DNA of 64,000 bases. Source: Polaromonas sp. C04. GTDB lineage: Bacteria; Pseudomonadota; Gammaproteobacteria; Burkholderiales; Burkholderiaceae_C. A program made the translations under genes and the position numbers. The stretch is from positions 1 to 64,000 of the forward strand of contig NZ_MUNS01000041.1 of assembly GCF_002002705.1 (NCBI RefSeq), given 5' to 3'. Under the pieces are notes generated by a model that saw only the letters and a list, made by a program, of their open reading frames with translations, had not been told where the DNA came from and did no database searches. Position 1 is the first letter of the stretch; each line of letters begins with the position of its first letter. Below are positions 1 through 8,563 of this stretch, piece by piece.

Positions 1-2
1 CC

Positions 3-266
3 GAGGTGGACGGCGCCTACCCGCAGCGCTGGATCGGCAAGGTCACGGTCACCACCACGGATGGCCGCGTGCTGCAAGGCCGCGTCGACGAGCCCAAGGG
101 CGACCCCGGCAACACCCTGAGCCGCGAGGAGATCACGGCCAAGGCGCTGCGCCTGGCCGCCTACAGCGGCGCAGCGACCCTGTCCGAAATGCAGGCGTCA
201 GTCGATGCGCTGTGGCATATCGTCCAAGCCCCCAGCGTGGGGTCGCTGCTCGGGCGCCACGCATGA
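3..266 (+). CDS. MmgE/PrpD family protein, C-terminal part (5' end outside window)
   Basis: The reading frame is open from the window edge to the TGA at 264-266, so only the last ~88 residues are seen. The text (YPQRWIGKVTVTTTDGR near the start, DEPKGDPGNTLSREEI after it) matches the C-terminal domain of the MmgE/PrpD family, which contains 2-methylcitrate dehydratase and many uncharacterised hydratases/isomerases. The catalytic N-terminal domain is off the window, so no substrate can be assigned. The stop overlaps the start of the next gene (ATGA), indicating translational coupling with the CitE-like gene. Confidence 0.8.
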   Translation, partial: EVDGAYPQRWIGKVTVTTTDGRVLQGRVDEPKGDPGNTLSREEITAKALRLAAYSGAATLSEMQASVDALWHIVQAPSVGSLLGRHA

Positions 267-1126
267 GCGCGCCGGCGGCATCGGCCATCGCGCTGGCACG
301 ATCCTTCCTGTTCGTTCCCGCCAACCGGCCCGACCGCTATGCCAAGGCGCTGGCCTCGGGGGCGGGCGCGGTGATCATCGATCTCGAAGATGCCGTGTCG
401 CCGCAAGACAAGGGGCCGGCCCGCGGCCAGCTCGCAACGGCCTTTGCCAGCCTGGCTGCGGCAGGCCGCGCCCGGATGCTGCTGCGCATCAACGCCAGTG
501 GTTCGCCCTGGCACGATGATGATCTGGCCCTGGCGCGACAGCTTGTGCCGCAGGGGCTGGCCGCCGTGATGCTGCCCAAGGCCGAATCGGCCGGCGCGCT
601 GCAGCAGGTGGCCGGCGCCGTGGGCGCCGCATGTGCGTTGCTGCCTCTGGTGGAATCCGCCGCCGGGCTGGCTGCACTTGATGCGCTGGCCGGCACCGCG
701 CAGGTGCTGCGCCTGGTCTTCGGCAATCTGGACTTCCAGGCCGATCTGGGCCTGGCCTGCGATGCCGACGAGGCTGAGCTGGTGCCGGTGCGCCTGGCGC
801 TGGTGCTGGCTACGCGCCGCGCTGGCCTGGCCGCGCCCGTCGATGGCGTCACGCCCGCCACGGGCGACCTCGCGCAACTGCGCGCCGATGTGGCGCGCAG
901 CCGCCGCGGCGGCTTCGGCGCCAAGCTTTGCATTCACCCCAACCAGGTGGCGGTGGTCAACGCCGCGCTGGCGCCCACGTCCGCCGAACTCGACTGGGCC
1001 CGGCGCGTACTGGCGGCATACGAGCAAACCGGCGGCGGCGTGTTCAGCCTGGATGGCCGCATGGTCGACCTGCCTGTGGTGCGACTGGCGCAGCGCATCG
1101 TGGACGGCGCGTCGGACAGCCCTTGA
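263..1126 (+). CDS. HpcH/HpaI aldolase / citrate-lyase beta-like (CitE family) protein
   Basis: Encodes 287 residues, the usual length of stand-alone CitE-like proteins. The start chosen is the ATG at 263, which overlaps the upstream stop (ATGA); a longer frame exists but runs back into the MmgE gene. Family marks are RSFLFVPANRPDRYAKA at the N-terminus, VIIDLEDAVSPQDK (acidic metal-binding residues), the strand around LPKAESA, FGNLDFQADLG and CIHPNQVAVVNAAL. Members cleave or form acyl-CoA aldols such as malyl-, citramalyl- or beta-methylmalyl-CoA with Mg2+. Coupling with MmgE/PrpD suggests a short CoA-dependent acid pathway; exact substrate unknown. Confidence 0.88.
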   Translation: MSAPAASAIALARSFLFVPANRPDRYAKALASGAGAVIIDLEDAVSPQDKGPARGQLATAFASLAAAGRARMLLRINASGSPWHDDDLALARQLVPQGLAAVMLPKAESAGALQQVAGAVGAACALLPLVESAAGLAALDALAGTAQVLRLVFGNLDFQADLGLACDADEAELVPVRLALVLATRRAGLAAPVDGVTPATGDLAQLRADVARSRRGGFGAKLCIHPNQVAVVNAALAPTSAELDWARRVLAAYEQTGGGVFSLDGRMVDLPVVRLAQRIVDGASDSP

Positions 1127-1191
1127 ATCTGCGTTGACTGGTTTCTTGAGAGTAAAAACGGGCTGCAGCCATTTGCAGATCTCGGCATTAA

Positions 1192-1208
1192 GCTATTGAT
1201 TCAGTAGC
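1192..1208. repeat. Short inverted repeat between convergent genes
   Basis: GCTATTGATTCAGTAGC can pair its halves (one G-T). It lies between the end of the CitE-like gene and the end of the minus-strand nth fragment. There is no T-tract, so it is not a classical terminator. Similar GCTATT...TAGC hairpins are frequent between genes in Comamonadaceae, and another lies at 51755-51771. Confidence 0.3.
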
Positions 1209-1212
1209 AAAC

Positions 1213-1500
1213 TCAAGGCGCCGGCGTCTTCTCCTTGAAGTCGCAAAACTGTGCCACGCCGCAGCGCAGGCATTGCGGCTTGCGCGCCTGGCACACAAAG
1301 CGGCCGAGCAAGATCAGCCAGTGGTGCGCATCCGCCAGGTACGCGGGCGGCACGTGCGTCATTAACTGCATCTCCGCCTCGGAAGGCGTCTTGCCCGGCG
1401 CCAGGCCGGTGCGGTTGCCGACGCGAAAGATGTGCGTGTCCACCGCCATCGTGGGCTCGCCAAACGCGACGTTCAGCACCGCGTTGGCTGTCTTGCGGCC
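1213..1500 (-). pseudogene. nth: Endonuclease III C-terminal fragment
   Basis: About 95 residues of the C-terminal half of endonuclease III, the DNA glycosylase/AP-lyase of base-excision repair. Visible are GRKTANAVLNVAFGEPTMAV (end of the helix-hairpin-helix), the catalytic-Asp segment VDTHIFRVGNRTG, and the complete 4Fe-4S loop with Cys spacing C-x6-C-x2-C-x5-C near CQARKPQCLRCGVAQFC. The N-terminal half, including the catalytic Lys, is missing: upstream of GRK the frame runs into IS66 transposase sequence. The open frame therefore encodes a chimera starting at a GTG at 1545 and cannot be a working Nth. A complete copy would be expected elsewhere in the genome. Confidence 0.85.
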
Positions 1501-1610
1501 AATCGCAATCGGCCGAATCTGGTTCTCGATCCAGTTGTTGTCCACCGGCAGACGCCCGTCATAGATGGAGCGCGTGAGCGCCAGCTGTATTCCAGCATTT
1601 CGTCACGGCC
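1491..1610 (-). mobile_element. IS66-family transposase (TnpC) remnant fused to nth
   Basis: Minus-strand translation gives LALTRSIYDGRLPVDNNWIE followed by NQIRPIAIGRK, the highly conserved C-terminal TnpC motif of IS66 elements. Upstream a separate frame reads LEYSW, which normally precedes ALTR in the same frame, so a small deletion has shifted the frame. No IS66 ends are recognisable. The segment joins nth at a shared GGCCGCAAGA. Confidence 0.7.
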
Positions 1611-1818
1611 GAGCCGCCCGTGAGCGGTGCAGATGACGGACCCGCCGCAAGATATCCCCCTACGTAAAAGTCAGAAAATTGAAGGCGATTGCCGTTGCCA
1701 GCAACAAGCGCGTCGCTTCGTTACCTTAGGGACTGACGTTCATTGACGGTGGTTTGGACGATTTCAGGTCGCAGTCTTGGGACGTCTGTTGGTGTGAACA
1801 GGCACTCTGAACAGCAAC
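1611..1818. other. Gap with no recognisable gene
   Basis: Nothing supportable was found between the IS66 remnant and the TctC remnant: no good reading frame, tRNA or clear repeat. It is lower in GC than its neighbours and probably consists of decayed element ends. Confidence 0.4.
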
Positions 1819-1995
1819 GTGGACACCCTGAACGTTGTCTTTGTCACGGCCATGAAGGTGCCCGCGATGCGTGAGAGACTCAAGGCTCTACGCCTTGATC
1901 TACACGGCACAACAGCCACTGACTTCGGACCCTCGATGCAAGCAGAATTAGCCAAATATTCGAGAGCCCGCGAGCTGTCGGGCGCGAAGATTGAG
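1819..1995 (+). pseudogene. TctC/Bug-family substrate-binding protein, C-terminal remnant
   Basis: About 59 residues match the C-terminus of tripartite tricarboxylate receptor (Bug) proteins: a helix of the type VDTLN...MKVPAMRERLKAL, then HGTTATDFGPSMQAELAKYS and ELSGAKIE (family pattern: G-T/S-T-P-x-E-F, E-x-x-K-W, SGAK). After that the frame reads into unrelated DNA, and nothing of the rest of the ~320-residue protein is upstream. It is a dead fragment, probably left when the island was assembled; Bug genes commonly sit beside CaiB, HMGL and PrpD genes in this order of bacteria. Confidence 0.6.
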
Positions 1996-2060
1996 TCAAG
2001 GAATATGCAGTTCAGCAGTATGTGCAGTGAGAGTCAATGCCGCATTCATTGTCCGGAATG

Positions 2061-3029
2061 TTACCGCGCGAGCGACCGCGCAAAGGCCTCCATCTCCGGC
2101 AGCATCTCGTCACGCGTTTCACGAAACAAGCGGCTGACAAGCTGGTAAGCGACCGTCATGCGACGGTTTGTCATCCAAGTGAGGCCAACGCGCATCGTGA
2201 GATTCGAGACGTTCAGCGGCAGCACAGACAGTACGCCGAGCGACACAAAATGGCGTGCAATCTCGCCAGCTGTAAAGCCGACGGAATCGCTAAACTGCAG
2301 CACACCGATGTTAGTCGCGGTGGACACGGACTCCACATGCCGGCGCGCCGTGCTTACCCCATGTTGCGCAAGATAAGAATCGATCGGCCCACGTGTCAAG
2401 CTGTGTTCTGGCGGAAGAACCATCGGATAGCCGGCCAGCATATTCCAGTTCAATTTTCGCTCGTACGTCAGCGGGTGCGCGTGGCGTGCAACGGCGACGA
2501 TACGGTCTTCATACAGAACCTCGGATTCGAACTCCACGCCAAGCGACTCCGACAAAATACCAACCGTCAGATCCAAATCGCCTGCCCGTAAGCTCGGCAG
2601 CAGCGAGCCCATGGCACCTTCGCGCACAGTAACGGCGACGTCGGTCGACTCCGCTTCCAAGCGAACGATGAATCGGGGGATCAAGAGTACCGTAGCGGAC
2701 GGCAGTGCCCCCATCGCGACGCGGGTCACGCGGCCCTCACTGATGTCACGTAACTCGTCGCGCGCGCTTGACAAATTGCCAAGGATTTGACGCGCATGCC
2801 GAATGAGGCATTCCCCATGTTCGGTAGGCTCCATACCGCGCGCCGTGCGTTGAAACAGTGACATATTCAGTTCGCGCTCCAGCGCGCTCAGCGTCTTGGA
2901 AACCGCCGGTTGGCTGACGTTGAGATATGCGGCGACACGGCCAACGTTGCGCAACTCATCAAGGGTTACTACTAATTGAAGATGACGAAGCTTCAGGTTA
3001 GCGCGAATATACCAATCAAGATGCGCCAT
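2061..3029 (-). CDS. LysR-family transcriptional regulator (GbpR-like)
   Basis: Encodes 322 residues. The N-terminal winged HTH contains LKLRHLQLVVTLDELRNVGR, then VAAYLNVSQPAVSKTLSALE, the arrangement of the GbpR subgroup (galactose-binding-protein regulator) rather than classic LysR. A LysR substrate domain follows from about residue 100. It diverges from the TorT-like importer operon; the 170-bp gap holds a 17-bp motif at 3106-3122 that recurs before the sulfatase operon at 24539. The expected role is substrate-responsive control of both operons. The family assignment is strong; the regulon is inferred. Confidence 0.9.
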   Translation of the reverse strand: MAHLDWYIRANLKLRHLQLVVTLDELRNVGRVAAYLNVSQPAVSKTLSALERELNMSLFQRTARGMEPTEHGECLIRHARQILGNLSSARDELRDISEGRVTRVAMGALPSATVLLIPRFIVRLEAESTDVAVTVREGAMGSLLPSLRAGDLDLTVGILSESLGVEFESEVLYEDRIVAVARHAHPLTYERKLNWNMLAGYPMVLPPEHSLTRGPIDSYLAQHGVSTARRHVESVSTATNIGVLQFSDSVGFTAGEIARHFVSLGVLSVLPLNVSNLTMRVGLTWMTNRRMTVAYQLVSRLFRETRDEMLPEMEAFARSLAR

Positions 3030-3105
3030 GGCTTGACCTAATGCAAAGCGGGGATATGACCAATTCTTCCCGATGCATGCATGCTGCTTTATCTATCAGT
3101 TGTGA

Positions 3106-3122
3106 CATAACCTAAAGGTAAT
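3106..3122. promoter_or_regulatory. Candidate operator shared with the sulfatase operon
   Basis: CATAACCTAAAGGTAAT with internal dyad ACCT/AGGT lies 76 bp from the LysR start and about 80 bp before the importer gene. The same site with two changes is at 24539-24555, about 85 bp before the divergent-facing sulfatase gene. Two near-identical 17-mers at equivalent promoter positions suggest a common regulator, most simply the LysR protein encoded next to this copy. Confidence 0.5.
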
Positions 3123-3203
3123 GGGCGTAGGGGTTAAATGTCAATAGATTTTATGTTCGTGTGCAGCGAAACTCCAGTCTCAAATCAATTTTCTGGCAAC
3201 GAC

Positions 3204-4286
3204 ATGACACATCACATGAAGACGGTTTCTGCGGCTCGTAGCGTTGGAATAGGTTTCTTGCTGGTCGTTGCGGGCGCAATGGCAGCGCAGGCGGCGGAAT
3301 GGTTTCCATTGCAAGTTCAATCCGTCGCGTCCGACGGAATAACACGTTTAGTGGATTACGTTCCGCTCACAAGGGCATCCAAGAAATGGTCTATTTGTGT
3401 TTCCTTTCCGCACATGAAGGACCCCTTCTTTGTGGCGGCAGACTACGGAATCATTGAGCAGGCAAAACAGCTTGGTGTCAGGGTTCAGGTTTTGGATGCC
3501 GGTGGCTATACAGGGTTGGCCAAGCAGGTGTCGCAAATTGAAGATTGCGTGGCGGGTGGCGCTCAGGCCGTTGTGGTGACGGCCATTGCTTACGATGGTT
3601 TAAACGATCTTCTGGCAGAGCTAAAGAAGAAAAACATTCCGGTTATTGACGCTATCAATGGTGTTTCGTCCAAGGATGTGGCTGCACACGTGCTGACGAT
3701 TCCGCGGGCCGAGGCATATCGAGCTGGCGAATATTTGGCGAAGAAGTATCCCAGTGGCACTAAACCCGTCAAGGTGGCATGGCTGCCGGGCCCCGCAGGT
3801 GCTGGCTTCGTTCAGGCTTTTGACGCGGGATTTCATGACGCGATCAAGGGTAGTGCAGTGGATGTGGTCGAGACCAAAAACGGGGATGTGGGTAAAGAAG
3901 TCCAAGCGCGTCTTGTGGAGGACTTGCTTCAAACCCATAAGGACCTCGATTACCTCGTGGGCACTGCTGTGATGACGGAGGCGGCTGTGCCGATCCTGCA
4001 GGCGCGAAATCTGCAAGACAAGGTGAAGCTGGTGTCGGTTTATATGACGCCAGGCACCCTACAGAACCTCAGGAGTAAGCGAATAGAAGCGGCTGGTGCA
4101 ACACCTGTAGTGCTCTTGGGTCGTGTCATGCTGGACTCCGCCGTGCGTGCATTGGAGAACAAGATCGAGTATCGCGATGTGGGTCTGCTCGGCAAAACGT
4201 ACACGACGAGCACCATCGGCACGCTCGACGCCAACACGGTTTTGGCGCCGGCTAACTTTAGGCCCGTTTTTTCGCTCAACAAGTGA
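3204..4286 (+). CDS. TorT-like periplasmic substrate-binding protein of an ABC importer
   Basis: Encodes about 360 residues. A signal peptide is evident (K near the start, hydrophobic VGIGFLLVVAGAMAAQA, cleavage near AQAAEW). An in-frame ATG at 3138 would put 22 extra residues before the signal; 3204 or 3216 fit the signal better. WSICVSFPHMKDPFFVAADY, GGYTGLAKQVSQIEDCVAGG and GLNDLLAELKKKNIPVIDAI are typical of TorT, the TMAO-binding periplasmic protein with a periplasmic-binding-protein type I fold. TorT normally partners the TorS sensor kinase; here no kinase is present and sugar-type ABC genes follow directly, so it most likely delivers ligand to them. The ligand may be a small amine, N-oxide or heterocycle, which is inference only. 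Confidence 0.85.
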   Translation: MTHHMKTVSAARSVGIGFLLVVAGAMAAQAAEWFPLQVQSVASDGITRLVDYVPLTRASKKWSICVSFPHMKDPFFVAADYGIIEQAKQLGVRVQVLDAGGYTGLAKQVSQIEDCVAGGAQAVVVTAIAYDGLNDLLAELKKKNIPVIDAINGVSSKDVAAHVLTIPRAEAYRAGEYLAKKYPSGTKPVKVAWLPGPAGAGFVQAFDAGFHDAIKGSAVDVVETKNGDVGKEVQARLVEDLLQTHKDLDYLVGTAVMTEAAVPILQARNLQDKVKLVSVYMTPGTLQNLRSKRIEAAGATPVVLLGRVMLDSAVRALENKIEYRDVGLLGKTYTTSTIGTLDANTVLAPANFRPVFSLNK

Positions 4287-4341
4287 GTGACCTGACCCAC
4301 GAGCCCACTTGAAATTCGATTTCCAAAGTAGCGTGTTGGCA

Positions 4342-5880
4342 ATGCTGTCCGAAGCAAGTTTTGAACCGGTAACTGCGCCGGCGTCCAGCGCCGCCGTTTT
4401 GCGCGTGCGTGGGTTGAGTAAACGCTATGGGCAGAATTGGGCGCTGTCTCCAGTTGATCTAGATTTTCTGGCTGGCAACGTACATGTGCTGTTTGGCGAG
4501 AACGGCGCCGGAAAGTCGACTTTGATATCCATGCTGGCGGGCGCAAATGCCCCGAGCGGCGGAGAGTTTGAAATCGATGGTCATCGTGGTGCTTTTGAGT
4601 CGGTCGCCGCAGCGCGCAAACACGGCGTTCGCGCGGTCTTCCAAGAGTTTTCGCTGGTGCCATTTTTGACGGTGGCGGAGAACATTCTTCTGGGCGAAGA
4701 GCCTGTCCGCGGCATGGGCATACTTGACAAGAACAAGGCTTTTGACGAGGCGGCCAGGCTGGTGTCGGAACTAGGTTTCCATCTTGACATCCATGCGCGC
4801 GTATCGACACTGCCCCGCGGCAAGCAGCAGATGGTTGAAATCTGCAAAGCCTTGCGCGACATGCCGCGGGTGCTCATATTGGATGAGCCGACCGCATCGT
4901 TGTCGGAACATGACGCTCAAGCCTTGTTCGGGCTTGTGCGCCAATTGAAGGCGCACGGAACGGCCGTTATCTATATCACGCACCGGATGTACGAGATTCC
5001 AGTGCTTGGTGATCAAGTATCGGTGCTGCGCGATGGCAAGCTGGTTGCCACCGTACCTGCTCAAACGCCCGAACGCCGGCTTATCGAACTCATGACGGGG
5101 CGCAAACTGGAAAATATCTATCCCAAGCTTTACGACAAGATCGGCGATGTGCGGCTCGAACTGGAATGTGTAACGTTTGCTCGTCAAGAAGACTCGGAAA
5201 CACCTAGGTCGGTGAATCTAAAAGTCCGTGCAGGCGAAATTGTGGGGGTAGCAGGTCTCGTTGGATGTGGCAAAAGTGAAATGGCGCAGGCTTGCTTTGG
5301 GCTGCACCGTTTGACGTCCGGCAGCATACGGATCGATGGCAAGTCGGTTCATCTCAGGCATCCGGCAGACGCCATTCAGAATGGCTTGTGGTACAGCCCG
5401 GCAGACCGCAAGGTCGACGGTTTGGCGCTGGACCTGACAGCCGGATTCAATATGTCGCTGTCTGGTTTGCGCTGGGGCGCAGCACGCGGATGGTGGCTTG
5501 CCCTGCGCCGCGAGGGGCGACTGCTACGAAACAGTGCGCAACGTGTGGGTTTTCCGATCAGTCGCCTGAGCGAATCAGTAGCCGAGTTTTCAGGGGGTAA
5601 CCAGCAGAAAGTGTTGCTCGCCAAGGCGTTATCGCAGCCGATCGGCGTGTACGTGCTCGACGAGCCCACCGTGGGCGTGGACGTCGGAGCGCGGGAATCA
5701 ATCTACAAATGCTTGGTGGAATTGAGCGCAGCGGGCGCGGCCGTCCTGCTGGTGTCTTCCGACCTCCCAGAGCTCTTAGGTATGACCCATCGCATGGTCG
5801 TGATGAACAACGGGCAGATTGCCAGCGAATTCCAGCGTGACGAGTACGACGAGCATCGCATTCTCGAGCAATTCTTTTGA
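4342..5880 (+). CDS. Sugar-type ABC transporter ATP-binding protein with two nucleotide domains (RbsA/MglA family)
   Basis: Encodes 512 residues from ATG 4342 (an upstream TTG at 4309 is possible), matching the ~500-residue RbsA type with two fused ATPase domains. Domain 1 has GENGAGKST (Walker A), signature LPRGKQQ and LILDEPTASLS. Domain 2 has a degenerate Walker A GLVGCGKSE, signature FSGGNQQKVLLAKAL and YVLDEPTVGVDVGAR. The degenerate second Walker A is usual in the family. It powers import with the permease at 5880 and the TorT-like binding protein. Confidence 0.92.
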   Translation: MLSEASFEPVTAPASSAAVLRVRGLSKRYGQNWALSPVDLDFLAGNVHVLFGENGAGKSTLISMLAGANAPSGGEFEIDGHRGAFESVAAARKHGVRAVFQEFSLVPFLTVAENILLGEEPVRGMGILDKNKAFDEAARLVSELGFHLDIHARVSTLPRGKQQMVEICKALRDMPRVLILDEPTASLSEHDAQALFGLVRQLKAHGTAVIYITHRMYEIPVLGDQVSVLRDGKLVATVPAQTPERRLIELMTGRKLENIYPKLYDKIGDVRLELECVTFARQEDSETPRSVNLKVRAGEIVGVAGLVGCGKSEMAQACFGLHRLTSGSIRIDGKSVHLRHPADAIQNGLWYSPADRKVDGLALDLTAGFNMSLSGLRWGAARGWWLALRREGRLLRNSAQRVGFPISRLSESVAEFSGGNQQKVLLAKALSQPIGVYVLDEPTVGVDVGARESIYKCLVELSAAGAAVLLVSSDLPELLGMTHRMVVMNNGQIASEFQRDEYDEHRILEQFF

Positions 5881-6902
5881 TGGACAGTATTATCATGAGT
5901 ACGAGCTCTTCACCTATCGTCGGCGTAGCCGCCGAAGCGTCATTTGCCCTGGGTCCTTGGCTTCAGAAAAGGCGTCAGGCGATAGCGTTGCCACTTATGT
6001 TTGCGCTGGTCATCGTCGTCTTTTCAATTTGGGCGCCGGGATTTCTGAGCTCGGACAACATGACCAATGTCGCGCGTCAATCAGTCTTTCTGCTGATCGT
6101 CGCGCTTGGCCAGATGATCGTGTTAATTTGCGGCCAGATGGATCTGTCCGTCGGCTCGGTGGTGTCGTTGACTTCAGTGGTCAGTGCCACGCTCATGGCA
6201 TCCGTGTACGCTGCCTTACCTGAATCCCAAGGCCTGGCAATCGCTGCGGGGCTGGGCGGGGGGCTGATAGTAGCCACGATCGTTGGCGTTCTCAACGGGC
6301 TGGGCACCGCCTGGTTGGGTATTCCCTCTTTTATGATGACCTTGGGCATGTCTTTGGTGCTCGCCGGTGTTACTTTGCTGATCAGCGGTGGCGCGCCGCT
6401 GTATGGTCTCCCCCCCAAGCTCGGCGACATCTTTGGCGTCGGCCAGTGGGCTGGGGTTCCGGTACCGGTGCTGGTTGCGTTGCTCCTGGTCGTGGCAACC
6501 TATGTTCTTCTGGAGTGGACGCGCTTTGGTCGCCACCTATATGCTGCCGGCGGCAACACGCGCGCCGCGCAATTATCGGGCGTGCGGACTGGCCGCGTGA
6601 TCCTGGCGAGCTTTGTGCTGGCCAGTTTGATGGCAGTCCTGTCGGGCCTGTTAATGACCGCACGTTTGGGTACTGGCGAGTCAACCATTGGTAGCAGTCT
6701 GCCGCTGGAATCAATCGCAGCGTGTGTGATTGCAGGCGTTAGCCTGTTCGGTGGGCGGGGCCGAACCGCCGCAGTAGTGGTGGGAACCTTGCTCATCATG
6801 CTGGTGGAAAACGGGCTGAACCTGATGCAGGTTGGTGCGTATGCGCAATCGATCACCATTGGTTCCATCTTGATTTTCGCGATGGCGGTCGCGCGTCATT
6901 GA
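5880..6902 (+). CDS. ABC transporter permease, RbsC/BPD_transp_2 type
   Basis: Encodes 340 residues with about nine hydrophobic segments. The motif GQMIVLICGQMDLSVGSVVS is diagnostic of RbsC-like permeases (LTGGIDLSVGS consensus); ISGGAPLYGLP, AAGGNTRAAQLSGV and SLFGGRGRTAAVVVGTLLI are further family landmarks. The start ATG overlaps the stop of the ATPase gene (TGATG), so the two are translationally coupled. It forms the membrane channel of the importer. Confidence 0.92.
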   Translation: MDSIIMSTSSSPIVGVAAEASFALGPWLQKRRQAIALPLMFALVIVVFSIWAPGFLSSDNMTNVARQSVFLLIVALGQMIVLICGQMDLSVGSVVSLTSVVSATLMASVYAALPESQGLAIAAGLGGGLIVATIVGVLNGLGTAWLGIPSFMMTLGMSLVLAGVTLLISGGAPLYGLPPKLGDIFGVGQWAGVPVPVLVALLLVVATYVLLEWTRFGRHLYAAGGNTRAAQLSGVRTGRVILASFVLASLMAVLSGLLMTARLGTGESTIGSSLPLESIAACVIAGVSLFGGRGRTAAVVVGTLLIMLVENGLNLMQVGAYAQSITIGSILIFAMAVARH

Positions 6903-6987
6903 TATCCGGCGCAATGGTTCTCGCTTGGCAGCAGCAATACCGAGTAGCGAAATTTTAATAGTTGTCCAACTTGTTAGGAGATAAGTG

Positions 6988-8529
6988 ATGAATACACCAA
7001 CGACGCAAACGGCCTTGATTCCGTTTACTGGGAAGGAGTACCTTGAAAGTTTGAACGACGGCCGTGAGGTCTGGATCTACGGGAAGAAGGTCAAGAACAT
7101 CACCGAACATCCCGCGTTCCGGAACTCGGCCCGCATGATCGCGCGCATGTATGACGCGATGCACGATCCCGCCCGGCGCGAGATCCTTACGGCTCCAACC
7201 GAATGGGGCGGCTTCACACACCGTTTCTTCCAGGCGCCGCACACGGTGGAACAACAGGTCGCATCGCGTGACGCTATCGCTGAGCTCCAGCGTGTCGGCT
7301 ATGGATGGATGGGCCGATCGCCCGATTACAAGGGGTCTTTCCTCGGCACCCTCGGCGCCAATTCCGGCTACTACAAGGGCTATGAAGAAAACGCCCTTCG
7401 CTGGTACCGCAAGGCGCAGGAGCGTACCTGGTACATCAACCACGCGATCATGAACGCCCCGGTCGACCGCAACAAGCCGACCGCAGACACGTCCGACGTC
7501 TACGTGCGTGTCGTCAAGGAAACAGACGCAGGCATTTACGTCAGCGGGGCCAAGGTTGTAGCCACAGGCTCGGCACTCACGCACTACACCTTCGTGGCGC
7601 ACGCCGGCCAACTGCCGATCAAGGATCCCGCGTACTCGCCGATCTTCATGGTGCCCACGGGCGCACCAGGCGTGAAGATGATCTCGCGCATCTCGAACGA
7701 GTATCGCGCCGCCGTGCTCGGCAGCCCCTTCGACTATCCGCTGTCGTCGCGCCTCGACGAAAACGATGCCATCCTGGTGCTGGACAACGTGTTCATCCCC
7801 TGGGAAGACGTGTTCGTCCACAACAACGTGGATCTGGCGAACCGCTTTGCGCCCGACTCCGGCTTCAACAACCGTGCGGCGATGCACGGTTGCACGCGCC
7901 TGGCCGTCAAGCTCGATTTCATCTGCGGTGTCCTGTCCAAGGCGCTGGACCTGACGGGCACCAGCGCATTCCATGGCGTGCAGTCGAAGCTGGGTGAAGT
8001 CATCGCATGGCGCAACACGATGTGGGGTCTGTCGGACGCGATGGCTAAGAGCAGCGTGCCCTGGCACAACATGGTCCAACCTGACGCGCGTTTTGCGAGC
8101 GCCTATCGCGTGGTTTCGCAGATCGCCTATCCGTCGATCAAGAACATCATTGAAACCATCGTCGCCAGCGGCCTGATCTACCTCAACTCGCATGCGGATG
8201 ACTTCAAGGTGCCCGAGTTGCGTGCCTATCTGGACAAGTATGTCCGTGGCAGCGGCGGCGTGGACGCCGAGGCGCGCGTCAAAACGATGAAGCTGCTGTG
8301 GGACGCCATCGGCACCGAGTTCGGCGCACGCCACGAGCTTTACGAGATCAACTACCTTGGCTCCAACGACGTCACTCGTCTGGCCAACTTGTACGACGCG
8401 CAGAACAGCGGCGACCTGGCAAACATGAAAGCCTTCGCTGATCGTTGCATGAGCGACTACGACATCAACGGCTGGACAGTGCCCGACCTGATCAACAACG
8501 ACGACGTCTCGGTGCTGCGCACGCGCTGA
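6988..8529 (+). CDS. HpaB-type FADH2-dependent aromatic monooxygenase, oxygenase component
   Basis: Encodes 513 residues. The start ATG has AGGAG about 8 bases upstream. It belongs to the 4-hydroxyphenylacetate 3-monooxygenase / PvcC family: FTGKEYLESLNDGREVWIYG at the N-terminus, then GRSPDYKGSF (Arg110, Tyr114) and NHAIMNAPVDR (His152), which correspond to the substrate-contacting Arg, Tyr and His of HpaB, and YPLSSRLDENDAILVLDNV near the FAD site. Such enzymes hydroxylate phenols ortho to an OH using reduced flavin from a separate reductase, here probably the gene at 9968. The physiological substrate is unknown; the catabolic operon context points to a ring-hydroxylation step. Confidence 0.92.
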   Translation: MNTPTTQTALIPFTGKEYLESLNDGREVWIYGKKVKNITEHPAFRNSARMIARMYDAMHDPARREILTAPTEWGGFTHRFFQAPHTVEQQVASRDAIAELQRVGYGWMGRSPDYKGSFLGTLGANSGYYKGYEENALRWYRKAQERTWYINHAIMNAPVDRNKPTADTSDVYVRVVKETDAGIYVSGAKVVATGSALTHYTFVAHAGQLPIKDPAYSPIFMVPTGAPGVKMISRISNEYRAAVLGSPFDYPLSSRLDENDAILVLDNVFIPWEDVFVHNNVDLANRFAPDSGFNNRAAMHGCTRLAVKLDFICGVLSKALDLTGTSAFHGVQSKLGEVIAWRNTMWGLSDAMAKSSVPWHNMVQPDARFASAYRVVSQIAYPSIKNIIETIVASGLIYLNSHADDFKVPELRAYLDKYVRGSGGVDAEARVKTMKLLWDAIGTEFGARHELYEINYLGSNDVTRLANLYDAQNSGDLANMKAFADRCMSDYDINGWTVPDLINNDDVSVLRTR

Positions 8530-8563
8530 AGCCCAACATCCCCTGCCCGAAGAGCTGACCACA

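Noticed and set aside
3138-3203. ATG 3138 as start of the TorT-like protein
   Set aside because: It would put 22 non-signal residues before a clear signal peptide; kept only as an alternative because GGGG lies 4 bases upstream.
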